Below are positions 9,252 through 17,213 of a stretch of DNA of 64,000 nucleotides, piece by piece. How positions within the stretch are numbered: the first letter of the stretch is position 1; each line of letters opens with the position of its first letter. The stretch is taken from NCBI GenBank assembly GCA_947454135.1, contig CANGJI010000001.1, positions 62,001 through 126,000 on the forward strand, written 5' to 3'. Both the position numbers and the translations under genes were made by a program. The DNA comes from Sphingomonadaceae bacterium (GTDB lineage: Bacteria > Pseudomonadota > Alphaproteobacteria > Sphingomonadales > Sphingomonadaceae). The notes beneath the pieces were generated by a model. That model was not told the origin of the DNA, did not search any database, and worked only from the letters and a program-made list of their open reading frames with translations.

Positions 9252-10361
9252 TCAAGCAGTGGCGCGGGTCTGCTCCTCGGCAAGCGTCGGATAGTCAATA
9301 TAGCCCGCCTCGCCCGGGAAGTACCACGTCTGCGGTACGCCGACATTCGGCGCAAGCTCGGCATCGACCCGGATCCGTTCGACGAGATCGGGGTTCGAGA
9401 TGTAGGGCCGCCCAAAGCTGACCGCGTCAGCGCGCCCGGACGCGACATCGGCGTCGGCACCTGCGGGTGTGTAGTCGCTGTTGAGAACCAGCGGCCCCGA
9501 GTAGTGCTGGCGGAACACGTGGTCCTGCGGGGGGACATCAGTCGCACCGAAGGTACCATCCGGCCCCGGCTGCCGCAGTTCGATGAACGAGACTTTCAGG
9601 TGCTCGAGCACCCGGGCCGCTTCGGCATAGAGCGTGGCGGGGTCACTATCGTCGACGCCTTGGCTTTCGCCGTTGGGGGACAGGCGGATCGAAACGCGGT
9701 CGGCGCCCCAGATGGCCACCAACCGCTCCATCACCTCACGCATGAGACGCACGCGGTTTTCCGGGCTGCCGCCGTAATCGTCATCGCGCAGGTTCGAGGA
9801 ATTGCGCAGGAACTGGTCGATCAGATAGCCATTTGCACCGTGGAGCTGGACACCATCGAAACCGGCGCGCTTCGCGTTCTCGGCAGCATGACCATAGTCA
9901 TCGACGATCCGCGGCATCTCGTCGAGCCGGAGCGGACGGGCCACGACATTGTCCATGCGGCCTTCCGGCGTGTGCGCATGGCCCGGCGCCTTCGTTGCCG
10001 ATGCTGAAACAGGCAGCTCGCCACCAAGGAAGTAGGGGTGCACGATGCGCCCCATGTGCCAGAGCTGCATGATGATGCGGCCACCAGCTTCGTGAACGGC
10101 TTCGGTAACCGGCTTCCAAGCCTCGACCTGCGCGTCGGTCCAGATGCCCGGCGCGCTCGGCCAACCGGATCCTTCACGGCTGATCCCGGTTGCCTCGCTG
10201 ATGATCAGGCCGGCACTGGCGCGCTGGCGGTAGTAGGTCTGCATGATCTCGGTCGGAACGGCATCAGGCCCGGCGCGGCCGCGCGTCAGCGGTGCCATCA
10301 GGATGCGATTCGGGGCAGTAATGGCACCAAGCTGGATCGGCCGGAAAAGCGATTCATGCAT
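9252..10361 (-). CDS. Old Yellow Enzyme family alkene reductase (NemA-like)
   Basis: 369 residues, an FMN-dependent TIM-barrel ene-reductase that reduces activated C=C bonds of enones, nitro-olefins or N-ethylmaleimide with NAD(P)H. Visible signatures are LFRPIQLGAITAPNRILMAPLTR at the N terminus, GFDGVQLHGANGYLIDQFL, the NLRDDDYGGSPENR stretch and a C-terminal FGRPYISNPDLVERI. AAGGAC precedes the ATG at nine bases. It lies just upstream of, and on the same strand as, the CitE-like lyase gene with 40 bp between them, so co-transcription is possible. Confidence 0.9.
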   Translation of the reverse strand: MHESLFRPIQLGAITAPNRILMAPLTRGRAGPDAVPTEIMQTYYRQRASAGLIISEATGISREGSGWPSAPGIWTDAQVEAWKPVTEAVHEAGGRIIMQLWHMGRIVHPYFLGGELPVSASATKAPGHAHTPEGRMDNVVARPLRLDEMPRIVDDYGHAAENAKRAGFDGVQLHGANGYLIDQFLRNSSNLRDDDYGGSPENRVRLMREVMERLVAIWGADRVSIRLSPNGESQGVDDSDPATLYAEAARVLEHLKVSFIELRQPGPDGTFGATDVPPQDHVFRQHYSGPLVLNSDYTPAGADADVASGRADAVSFGRPYISNPDLVERIRVDAELAPNVGVPQTWYFPGEAGYIDYPTLAEEQTRATA

Positions 10362-10529
10362 CGATGAGTGTCCTTCTCGGAATGCGAATGCGAGATACGA
10401 AGGGATCGTTCGCGCTAAGGGAAAACGACTTGCAGAAGTGGCACTTGGGAAATCCGGGCGGGCGCTCTATGGCCGGGATCACAGTGAGGCTTCGCGTTAT
10501 CGGCGTCAGCCCCCTAACCTGATAGCCAG

Positions 10530-10551
10530 ACCCTGTCGCGCCCGACAGGGT
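10530..10551. repeat. Inverted repeat (hairpin) between nemA-like and EamA genes
   Basis: CCCTGTCG at 10531-10538 and CGACAGGG at 10543-10550 pair perfectly around a four-base loop, extended by an A-T pair and followed by TTT on the plus strand. It lies in the 254-bp divergent gap between the ene-reductase and the EamA transporter. It could be a leader hairpin or an operator; there is no plus-strand gene upstream for it to terminate. The core CCCGACAGGG recurs at 11564-11573. Confidence 0.4.
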
Positions 10552-10615
10552 TTCCATTTGCAACTCAGCTAGGATGCCGGTGTCCGCATGACAAGCGTGA
10601 GATGATCAGCGGACC

Positions 10616-11512
10616 ATGACAAGCATCGAAGACCGGCGTGAAACGCCACTCCCCAATCCTTGGCATTTCGTGGCTCTGCTGGGCGGAAACTTTGCCCTCG
10701 CGCTCGGCCCGTGGTTCGTGCGGATGGCGGATTCGGGTCCGGTTTCGGCGGGCTTCTGGCGTCTGTTCCTGCCGCTTCCCGTGCTTGCGATACTCGCTGT
10801 GCGCCAGCACCGGCCGGCCCGCGATGCCACCCCGCTGAAGGCCTGGCTACTCGTCGCAACGGCGGGCGTCGCCTTTGCGCTCGATCTTGCGAGCTGGCAT
10901 ATCGGCATAGCTTATACCCGGCTCGGCAATGCATCGCTGTTCGGCAATTCCGGCAGCCTGATCCTGATGGTCTGGGGCTTGGTCGCCGCCAAGCGCCTGC
11001 CGCATCGCATCGAACTGGCCGCGATGGTCGCAGCCATCAGCGGAGCCGCCATTCTGCTGGGACGGTCGCTCGAAATCGACCACGTGACCCTGATCGGCGA
11101 TCTGTTCTGCATCCTCGCGGGTGTGTTCTACTTCTTCTATATCATGCTGCTCCAGGGCGCGCGTGGCCGGTTCGAAAGCTGGGAGCTGCTGTTCACCTCG
11201 ACACTCGCCAGCGCCCCCGTGATGCTGGGAATCGCTCTTTGGCTGGGCGAGCCGGTGTGGCCGCACGTCTGGTGGCCCCTGATCGCTCTCGCGTTCTGCA
11301 GTCAGGTTGTCGGGCAAGGGCTGATCGTCTTTGCCTTGCGCCATTTCTCCGCCCTGATCATTGGCGTCGTCCTCCTGACCCAGCCAGCAGTATCGATCCT
11401 GATCGGATGGCTCGCATTCGGCGAGACAATGGGTCTGCTGGACGCGCTCGGGATGGCGCTCATCGCCGCCGCGCTTCTGCTTGGCAGGCTTGGAGAGGCC
11501 AAATCCCGTTGA
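10616..11512 (+). CDS. EamA/DMT superfamily transporter
   Basis: 298 residues with about ten hydrophobic helices in two repeated halves, the EamA (drug/metabolite transporter) layout. Typical motifs are SAGFWRLFLPLP in the first repeat and QPAVSILIGWLAFGE near the end of the second. The substrate is unknown; family members export amino acids, nucleotides or drugs. The ATG at 10616 has only a weak Shine-Dalgarno. It is divergent from the ene-reductase gene and is followed by a non-coding stretch of about 350 bp. Confidence 0.85.
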   Translation: MTSIEDRRETPLPNPWHFVALLGGNFALALGPWFVRMADSGPVSAGFWRLFLPLPVLAILAVRQHRPARDATPLKAWLLVATAGVAFALDLASWHIGIAYTRLGNASLFGNSGSLILMVWGLVAAKRLPHRIELAAMVAAISGAAILLGRSLEIDHVTLIGDLFCILAGVFYFFYIMLLQGARGRFESWELLFTSTLASAPVMLGIALWLGEPVWPHVWWPLIALAFCSQVVGQGLIVFALRHFSALIIGVVLLTQPAVSILIGWLAFGETMGLLDALGMALIAAALLLGRLGEAKSR

Positions 11513-11861
11513 TTCGTGACCAACACACAGGCTCCTCGCCGAAGAGGAGGCCCGGTTTGCTAGCCCGACAGGGCAGGTCCATGGCGCAAATTTGCTGCAT
11601 TGCGGAACTTGAGATTTGTGCCGGAAAAGCGGGCAAAAAAGCCGACGATTCAAGAGAATTCAGGGAGTTTCAAGCCCTCTGGCAACGCCTTCCGGCAATC
11701 AATGGCGCATCTGCAAAAGGCCTCAGGGGTTGCCGGCTTGCCACCGCCATGCATGTGCTTGCATGACGCTGCGGAAATCTCCTTGCAATCTGGAGCTTTT
11801 GTGTGGAGTGAGGCAGTTTAGTTACAACGGCATTCCGTTTGCCCAAGGGGATCTGGTTAAA
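11513..11861. other. Intergenic region upstream of the inositol-phosphate synthase
   Basis: A stretch of 349 bp with no convincing gene. An imperfect hairpin (CTCCTC and GAGGAG arms, about 11530-11552) follows the EamA gene and may help end its transcript, although no T-run follows. A second short inverted repeat, GCCC-GACA-GGGC, lies around 11563-11574. AAGGGG near 11845-11850 lies about 11 bases before the ATG of the next gene. The rest probably holds the promoter and leader of the synthase gene, but I could not identify the promoter. Confidence 0.4.
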
Positions 11862-12962
11862 ATGAAGCCAATCAAGGTCGCAGTGATCGGCGTAGGTAAC
11901 TGCGCAAGCTCGCTGGTGCAGGGTGTAGAGTTTTACCGCAACACCAACTCGTCGGCGGGCCTGATCCATGAGCGGATTGGCGGCTACGGTGCAGGTGACG
12001 TCGAGTTCGTGATGGGTGTCGACGTCGACGCCCGCAAGGTCGGCAAGGACATCGCCGAAGCCATTTTCGCTGCTCCGAACTGCACCGCCGTGTTCCAGCC
12101 GACCGTTCCGGCAACGGGCGCGAAGGTGATGATGGGCAAGATCCTTGACGGCGTTGCCGATCACATGACCGGCATGGGTGATCGCGGCTTCATCCTGGCT
12201 GACGCGCCCGAGGCGACCCACGAGTCCATCGTGGCAGCGCTGCGCGAATCCGGCGCGGAAGTTCTGCTCAACTTCCTGCCCGTCGGTTCGGAAGCCGCGA
12301 CCGAATTCTACATGGAATGCGCGCTTGAAGCGGGCGTTGGCGTCGTCAACTGCATGCCGGTGTTCATCGCCAGCCGTCCCGAGTGGGAAGCCAAGTTCCG
12401 TGCCAAGCGCATTCCGATCGTCGGCGACGACATCAAGGCGCAGGTCGGCGCGACGATCGTTCACCGCGTTCTGTCGAGCCTGTTCGGCGCGCGCGGCGTG
12501 ACGGTCGAAAAGACCTACCAGCTCAACACCGGTGGCAACACCGATTTCATGAACATGCTCGATCGCCAGCGCCTTGGTTCCAAGAAGGAATCGAAGACCG
12601 AAGCGGTTCAGGCCATGCTTGCGCAGCGCCTTGCGGACGAGAACATCCACGTCGGTCCATCCGACTACGTGCCTTGGCAGAAGGACAACAAGCTTTGCTT
12701 CCTGCGCCTTGAAGGCACGCAGTGGGGCAACGTTCCGATGAACCTCGAGCTGCGTCTTTCGGTCGAAGACAGCCCGAACTCGGCAGCTTGCGTCATGGAT
12801 GCAATCCGCTGCTGCAAGGTCGCGCTGGAGCGCGGCGAAGGCGGGGCCCTGATCGGTCCGTCGGCCTACTTCTGCAAGCATCCTCCGCAGCAGTTCAACG
12901 ACGATGTCGCCGCCCAGCTGGTCGACGAATACATCTCGGAAACCGCGCTGGCTGCCGAGTAA
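11862..12962 (+). CDS. ino1: Inositol-3-phosphate synthase (myo-inositol-1-phosphate synthase)
   Basis: Converts glucose 6-phosphate to inositol 3-phosphate using NAD. The 366-residue product starts MKPIKVAVIGVGNCASSLVQ with the Rossmann-type NAD motif and contains FLPVGSEAATEFY, NCMPVFIAS, GDDIKAQVGATIVHR and LNTGGNTDFMNMLD, which are the conserved blocks of the short bacterial/archaeal branch of the family. The frame is open far upstream, but the ATG at 11862 is the only start that fits the family. A nucleotidyltransferase gene of inositol-phosphate type follows after 95 bp containing a strong hairpin. Confidence 0.93.
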   Translation: MKPIKVAVIGVGNCASSLVQGVEFYRNTNSSAGLIHERIGGYGAGDVEFVMGVDVDARKVGKDIAEAIFAAPNCTAVFQPTVPATGAKVMMGKILDGVADHMTGMGDRGFILADAPEATHESIVAALRESGAEVLLNFLPVGSEAATEFYMECALEAGVGVVNCMPVFIASRPEWEAKFRAKRIPIVGDDIKAQVGATIVHRVLSSLFGARGVTVEKTYQLNTGGNTDFMNMLDRQRLGSKKESKTEAVQAMLAQRLADENIHVGPSDYVPWQKDNKLCFLRLEGTQWGNVPMNLELRLSVEDSPNSAACVMDAIRCCKVALERGEGGALIGPSAYFCKHPPQQFNDDVAAQLVDEYISETALAAE

Positions 12963-12987
12963 GCCATTCAGCGAACATGAAACTGGC

Positions 12988-13016
12988 GGCGCCGGTCCTC
13001 AAGCAGGATCGGCGCC
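12988..13016 (+). terminator. Strong hairpin between ino1 and the nucleotidyltransferase gene
   Basis: The arms 12988-12999 (GGCGCCGGTCCT) and 13005-13016 (AGGATCGGCGCC) form a 12-bp stem with one G-U pair and a five-base loop. No T-run follows, so it is not a classical intrinsic terminator. It may be a Rho-dependent pause, an RNA-stability element or a partial attenuator that sets the ratio of the two enzymes. Confidence 0.5.
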
Positions 13017-13057
13017 GTCGGCGTTAAGGGACCCGGCCCGGGAAGAGGACTGCCCCG

Positions 13058-13798
13058 ATGGATGCCGTGATCATTGCCGCCGGCTACGGCAGCCGACTGG
13101 CTGCGCTGTCGCCGTCAAAACCGCTCACGCCGGTCTGCGGCGTCCCTCTGATCGAGATCGGGATCCGGCAGGCCGCTGCCGCCGGAGTGACGCGGGTAGT
13201 AGTCGTCACCGGCCATCAGGCCGAGGCGGTCGAAGCGTTTCTGACCGATCTGGCGCGGCGCGTGAATGTGGCCATCGAGCCTGTCCGCGTCGGCGACTGG
13301 AGCAAGCCGAATGGCTATTCGGTCATGGCCGGCGCTTCGCGGTGCGCTGGCGATTATCTGCTGATGATGGCTGATCACATGTTCGACAGCGCCATTCTCG
13401 GCGGCCTGCGCAGCACCGGCAGCGAAACGCGCGATGTCACCCTGGCGATCGACCGGCAGACCGAAAGCCCGCTGATCGATCCCGACGATGCCACATGGGT
13501 AAAGACCGATGCGCACGGCTTCATCAGCGCAATCGGCAAGACTATCCCCGCATGGGATGCAGTGGATTGCGGGGCCTTTCTCGCCACTCCGCGCCTTGCC
13601 GAAGCGATCGCGGCGGCCATTGCAGCCGGCAAGTCAGGCAGCCTCTCCGATGGCATGCAGTGGCTGGCAGACCGCGGCCGCGCCGCTACCTACGAAATCG
13701 GCGGTGCCTGGTGGATGGATGTCGATGATCCTCGCGCGCACGCCCTTGCCGAGGAACTGGCGCCCCGCCATCTCACGGCCGCTTTCGCGGCAACCTGA
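13058..13798 (+). CDS. Nucleotidyltransferase, candidate CTP:inositol-1-phosphate cytidylyltransferase
   Basis: 246 residues. The N terminus MDAVIIAAGYGSRL with KPLTPVCGVPLI is the sugar-nucleotidyltransferase signature (pyrophosphorylase loop at residues 8-14). The pair NGYS (85-88) and ADH (105-107) within GDYLLMMADHMFD is reminiscent of the cytidylyltransferase domain of archaeal and thermophile IPCT-DIPPS proteins, which make CDP-inositol. Its position directly after ino1 supports inositol phosphate as substrate. Other sugar 1-phosphates or phosphocholine remain possible. The CDP-alcohol transferase domain normally fused in IPCT-DIPPS is absent here; a separate one is encoded at 4096-5016. 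Confidence 0.65.
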   Translation: MDAVIIAAGYGSRLAALSPSKPLTPVCGVPLIEIGIRQAAAAGVTRVVVVTGHQAEAVEAFLTDLARRVNVAIEPVRVGDWSKPNGYSVMAGASRCAGDYLLMMADHMFDSAILGGLRSTGSETRDVTLAIDRQTESPLIDPDDATWVKTDAHGFISAIGKTIPAWDAVDCGAFLATPRLAEAIAAAIAAGKSGSLSDGMQWLADRGRAATYEIGGAWWMDVDDPRAHALAEELAPRHLTAAFAAT

Positions 13799-13807
13799 CG
13801 GGTCCGA

Positions 13808-14299
13808 TCAGAACTTCCGCAGATTGATCGTGATCGACTGGTTCGGGCGTTCGATCTTCACGAGCGTCGAACGCAGCGAAGGCGGTCCGAGGAAGATTGT
13901 CGGATTGTTCGAGAAACCGACAGCCTCGGTGGGGATGCCAAAAAGCCCGCCGCGGTTGATCGTGCCGGACGAATCCTCATCGTGATAGATCGCTATCGCG
14001 TAGTTTCCGGGATGAGGCACAAACAGGCAGAATCTGGTCTGTCCGACCGTTGCAGGTGTGCTCGCGACGTAGAACGATCCGTTCTTGACCAGGAAACGCT
14101 TGGGATCGTTCGGATAGAGCGTCGCCGTGATCAGCCCTCGGCTGTTGCGCACCCGATCAACGGTGATGTTGATCCAGGTCTCGCTTGCCGGCCCGATACA
14201 GGCAGGGGCCGCCAGCGCCGGCGCTACAAGCACTCCCTGCGGCGCGATCATCAATCCCAGCATCGATGCCAGGGCGGTCCGCCACTTCGGCAGCATCAT
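13808..14299 (-). CDS. Secreted DUF2141 domain protein
   Basis: 163 residues starting MMLPKWRT with a signal peptide of about 30 residues ending near ALAAPA. The mature part, with ITVDRVRNSRGLITATLYP, GNYAIAIYHDEDSSGTINRGGLFGIPTEAVGFSNN and a final NQSITINL, matches DUF2141, a beta-rich domain of unknown function in the periplasm or outer surface. GGGAAG lies upstream of the double ATG; the first (14299) was chosen. It converges on the nucleotidyltransferase gene with a 9-bp gap. Confidence 0.8.
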   Translation of the reverse strand: MMLPKWRTALASMLGLMIAPQGVLVAPALAAPACIGPASETWINITVDRVRNSRGLITATLYPNDPKRFLVKNGSFYVASTPATVGQTRFCLFVPHPGNYAIAIYHDEDSSGTINRGGLFGIPTEAVGFSNNPTIFLGPPSLRSTLVKIERPNQSITINLRKF

Positions 14300-14596
14300 G
14301 ACATTCTTCCCAAAATCGGCACGCCCGGAAATCGCGCAGCGGACTGGGCGGCGGCATAGGCAACCTTTACCATGTTCGGCAAGGCGAACATTGTCGCATT
14401 GTTTCGCAGCGCAGTCAGAGTTGGTGGCAAACGCCAGCCGTCTTTGCGCCGAAACGGCCGCAAATAGGGATAATGCGTGTGGAAAAGGGAGGTATCTGCG
14501 CTTGTTCCGATGATTCGCCACCGGTAATCGCATGAGGCAGGGCCGCCGGGCGCATGTGCGTCAACTGCCGCTGACCCCTGTTTGCGAGTTTTGGTA

Positions 14597-15259
14597 ATGG
14601 CCGCGCCGCTGATCTCTCCATCGATTCTTTCTGCCGATTTCGCCCGGCTTGGTGAGGAAGTGCGGGCAATCGACGCAGCGGGTGCAGACTGGGTGCATGT
14701 CGATGTGATGGACGGTCATTTCGTGCCGAACATCACCATCGGTCCCGGCGTGGTGAAGGCGCTTCGCCCGCACAGCACCAAGCCGTTCGACGTCCACCTG
14801 ATGATTGCCCCGATCGATCCGTATCTGGAGGCGTTTGCGGCTGCGGGTGCGGACATCATCACTGTTCACCCCGAAGCCGGACCGCACATCCACAGGACGG
14901 TCCAGGCCATTCGCGCATTGGGCAAGAAAGCCGGCATCGCGCTCAATCCCGGTACGCCGGCCAAGATGCTGGACTACCTTATCGAGGAGATCGATCTGGT
15001 CCTGGTGATGAGCGTAAATCCGGGATTTGGTGGGCAGAGCTTCATCACCAGCCAGCTCCGCAAGATCGAGGCGGTGCGCAAGATGATCGACAAGACGGGG
15101 AACCCGATTCACCTCGAGGTGGATGGTGGGGTGGATCTCGTCACGGCCCGGCAGTGCACAGATGCCGGTGCCGATGTACTGGTTGCGGGCACCGCCACCT
15201 TCAAGGGCGGCCCCTCCTGCTACGCCGCCAATATTGCCGCGCTGAAGGGCGCTGACTGA
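14597..15259 (+). CDS. rpe: Ribulose-phosphate 3-epimerase
   Basis: Interconverts ribulose 5-phosphate and xylulose 5-phosphate in the pentose phosphate pathway. The 220-residue TIM barrel shows the metal and catalytic residues His34, Asp36 ([17 protein letters not shown]) and His67 (FDVHLMI), the glycine-rich [12 protein letters not shown] and the acidic LEVDGGV. The ATG at 14597 is preferred to a TTG five codons upstream because the protein then starts [11 protein letters not shown] as relatives do; no clear Shine-Dalgarno is present. The heparinase-like gene starts 4 bp after the stop. Confidence 0.95.
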   Translation: MAAPLISPSILSADFARLGEEVRAIDAAGADWVHVDVMDGHFVPNITIGPGVVKALRPHSTKPFDVHLMIAPIDPYLEAFAAAGADIITVHPEAGPHIHRTVQAIRALGKKAGIALNPGTPAKMLDYLIEEIDLVLVMSVNPGFGGQSFITSQLRKIEAVRKMIDKTGNPIHLEVDGGVDLVTARQCTDAGADVLVAGTATFKGGPSCYAANIAALKGAD

Positions 15260-15263
15260 CACA

Positions 15264-17198
15264 ATGGCGGGCCTTTTCCCCGGTATCCGTCCAGCCTCGG
15301 ATCGAGGCCTGATCAGCGGGCCGGAGAATGGGGTGACGCTCGATAGCGATGCGCTGCGGCCCGCACTAAGGCTCGGCCCGGAACCGGAACCGCTTGCAAT
15401 CCTCTCTCCCAAATCAAGACCGATCGCGGCAGAAAGCGCCGTGCCGCCCGCATCGAACGACAGCGAAAACGATAGCGAAATTGCCCCGCTGGAGCCCGGG
15501 CGGGCCTTGGCCATCGCCGATTTCTCACCGCCGCAGGTTGGCGCCGGCGAACGCCTGATCCGACTTGCCTATGGGCTTGGACTTCCCCCATCCGCACTGA
15601 ATCCCTTCCGGAAGCGCGCAAGGCCTCGGCTGACAGCAACGGTTGCGAGCGCGCTGCCCGGTGATCCGGCATCCGGTACGGCGCTGCGGGCAGGGCACTT
15701 TCTGCTTCATGGCGTCAAGCTGCCCATTGCGGATACCGAATTCAGCGGTCCTCGGCTCTCACCGCCATTCGAACGCATGGTCCATGGCTTCAGCTGGCTA
15801 GGCGATCTGGCCAGCTGCGCGGCCCGGCCGCAATGCGCACCTGTCGCCGAACGGATCTTCACCGCGTGGATTGCTCCCAATCCCCGTCCCGGTGCGGGCC
15901 CGGCATGGGCGGTGGCCAACGCCGGGCACCGCCTGCTTTCGTGGCTGATCCACGCTCCCCTCCTGCTCTCCAGTCAGGACCGCAAGCTGCGCGCGCGGGT
16001 CCTGATGACGTTCGAAGAGACGGCGCGCTGGCTCGATCGTCATGTCGGAAAGTCGGAGGATATCCTTGCCGAAGTGGCAGGCTGGACCGCGATTACTGCG
16101 GCTGGCCTGCTTCTTGCCGAAGGCCGCGCTCGCAGGCTGTATGGTGAAGCTGGGCTGATCCGCGCGCTCGGCAATCTCGTGAGCGATGATGGCGGTGTGC
16201 TGTCACGCAGCCCGCTCGGCCAGATCGAGGCGATCGAGCTGCTGATCGAATTGCGCGCTTGCTATGCAGCGGTGCGCAGCACGCCGCCGCCCCAGCTCGA
16301 TGCCATTCTTGAGCTGCTGGTACCGCCTCTTCTTACCCTGCTCCACGGCGACGGCGGGCTTGGCTCCTGGCAAGGTGCTGGTGCCGTATCGGCCGAACGT
16401 ATCGCAGCGCTGATCAAGGCGAGCGGGGTGCGCACGCGCCCGCTGCGCGATGCGCGCCAATGGGGCTACCAACGCGTCAACGCGGGGAAGGCCGTACTGC
16501 AGTTCGATGCAGCGCCGCCTCCGCTTGCTCGCCACGCACGTGATGGTTGCGCCTCAACCCTGGCGTTCGAGTTCAGCCACGGCAAGGAACGCCTGATCGT
16601 CAATTGCGGCGGTGCGGCCTTTGCCGGCGGGCAAATTCCCCTGCGGCTCGCACAGGGTCTGCGCGCCACGGCCGCGCATTCGACCCTCGCGATCGACGAT
16701 TTCAACTCCACTGCGGTCCTCATCAACGGGAAGCTCGGCAGCGGTGTCTCGGAAGTCGAGGTTGATCGGCGGATTCTGGCCGGCGAGGGCGCTGGCGCGA
16801 CGCGGATAGAGGCCAGTCATAACGGCTATGTCAGCCGCTACGGCCTCACTCATCGCCGCATCCTGATCCTCCGCGACGACGGCAGCGAGCTGCGCGGCGA
16901 GGACTTGCTGGTGCCGGTCGGGCGCCGCGGCAAGCGGGGCATGATCGGCGTGGCCTTGCGCTTCCACCTCGGCCCTCATATCGAGCTGGCGCAAGGGCGT
17001 GATGGTCTTGGCGTCACGCTTGCATTGCCCGACGGCAGCCTGTGGCAGTTCCGCTCTGGCCGCGATCCGGTCACGCTCGAAGAGAGCCTCTGGTCGGACG
17101 GCCTGGGTCGGCCGCTAGCCACGCGCCAGCTCGTCATTTCGGCCAAGATTCCGCGCAGCGGCGAGTCCTTCTCGTGGCTGCTAAAGAAGATGCGCTAG
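15264..17198 (+). CDS. Heparinase II/III family protein
   Basis: 644 residues. An N-terminal all-helical (alpha/alpha toroid-like) half with HGVKLPIADTEFSGP and GHRLLSWLIHAPLLLS is followed by a beta-rich half with YQRVNAGKAVLQFDAA and FEFSHGKERLIVNCGG, the layout of the heparinase II/III family. A proline- and charge-rich N-terminal extension of about 80 residues is unusual and no clear signal peptide is visible. Known relatives cleave acidic polysaccharides by beta-elimination; the substrate here is unknown. It sits tightly between rpe and purH (gaps of 4 and 15 bp), so it is probably co-transcribed with housekeeping genes. Confidence 0.8.
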   Translation: MAGLFPGIRPASDRGLISGPENGVTLDSDALRPALRLGPEPEPLAILSPKSRPIAAESAVPPASNDSENDSEIAPLEPGRALAIADFSPPQVGAGERLIRLAYGLGLPPSALNPFRKRARPRLTATVASALPGDPASGTALRAGHFLLHGVKLPIADTEFSGPRLSPPFERMVHGFSWLGDLASCAARPQCAPVAERIFTAWIAPNPRPGAGPAWAVANAGHRLLSWLIHAPLLLSSQDRKLRARVLMTFEETARWLDRHVGKSEDILAEVAGWTAITAAGLLLAEGRARRLYGEAGLIRALGNLVSDDGGVLSRSPLGQIEAIELLIELRACYAAVRSTPPPQLDAILELLVPPLLTLLHGDGGLGSWQGAGAVSAERIAALIKASGVRTRPLRDARQWGYQRVNAGKAVLQFDAAPPPLARHARDGCASTLAFEFSHGKERLIVNCGGAAFAGGQIPLRLAQGLRATAAHSTLAIDDFNSTAVLINGKLGSGVSEVEVDRRILAGEGAGATRIEASHNGYVSRYGLTHRRILILRDDGSELRGEDLLVPVGRRGKRGMIGVALRFHLGPHIELAQGRDGLGVTLALPDGSLWQFRSGRDPVTLEESLWSDGLGRPLATRQLVISAKIPRSGESFSWLLKKMR

Positions 17199-17213
17199 AC
17201 AGGATTTTCCAAC

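Noticed and set aside
10354-10563. 69-codon minus-strand frame in the gap upstream of the ene-reductase
   Set aside because: It overlaps the start of the ene-reductase gene, lacks a good ribosome binding site and resembles no family; the region is better read as leader and promoter with a hairpin.
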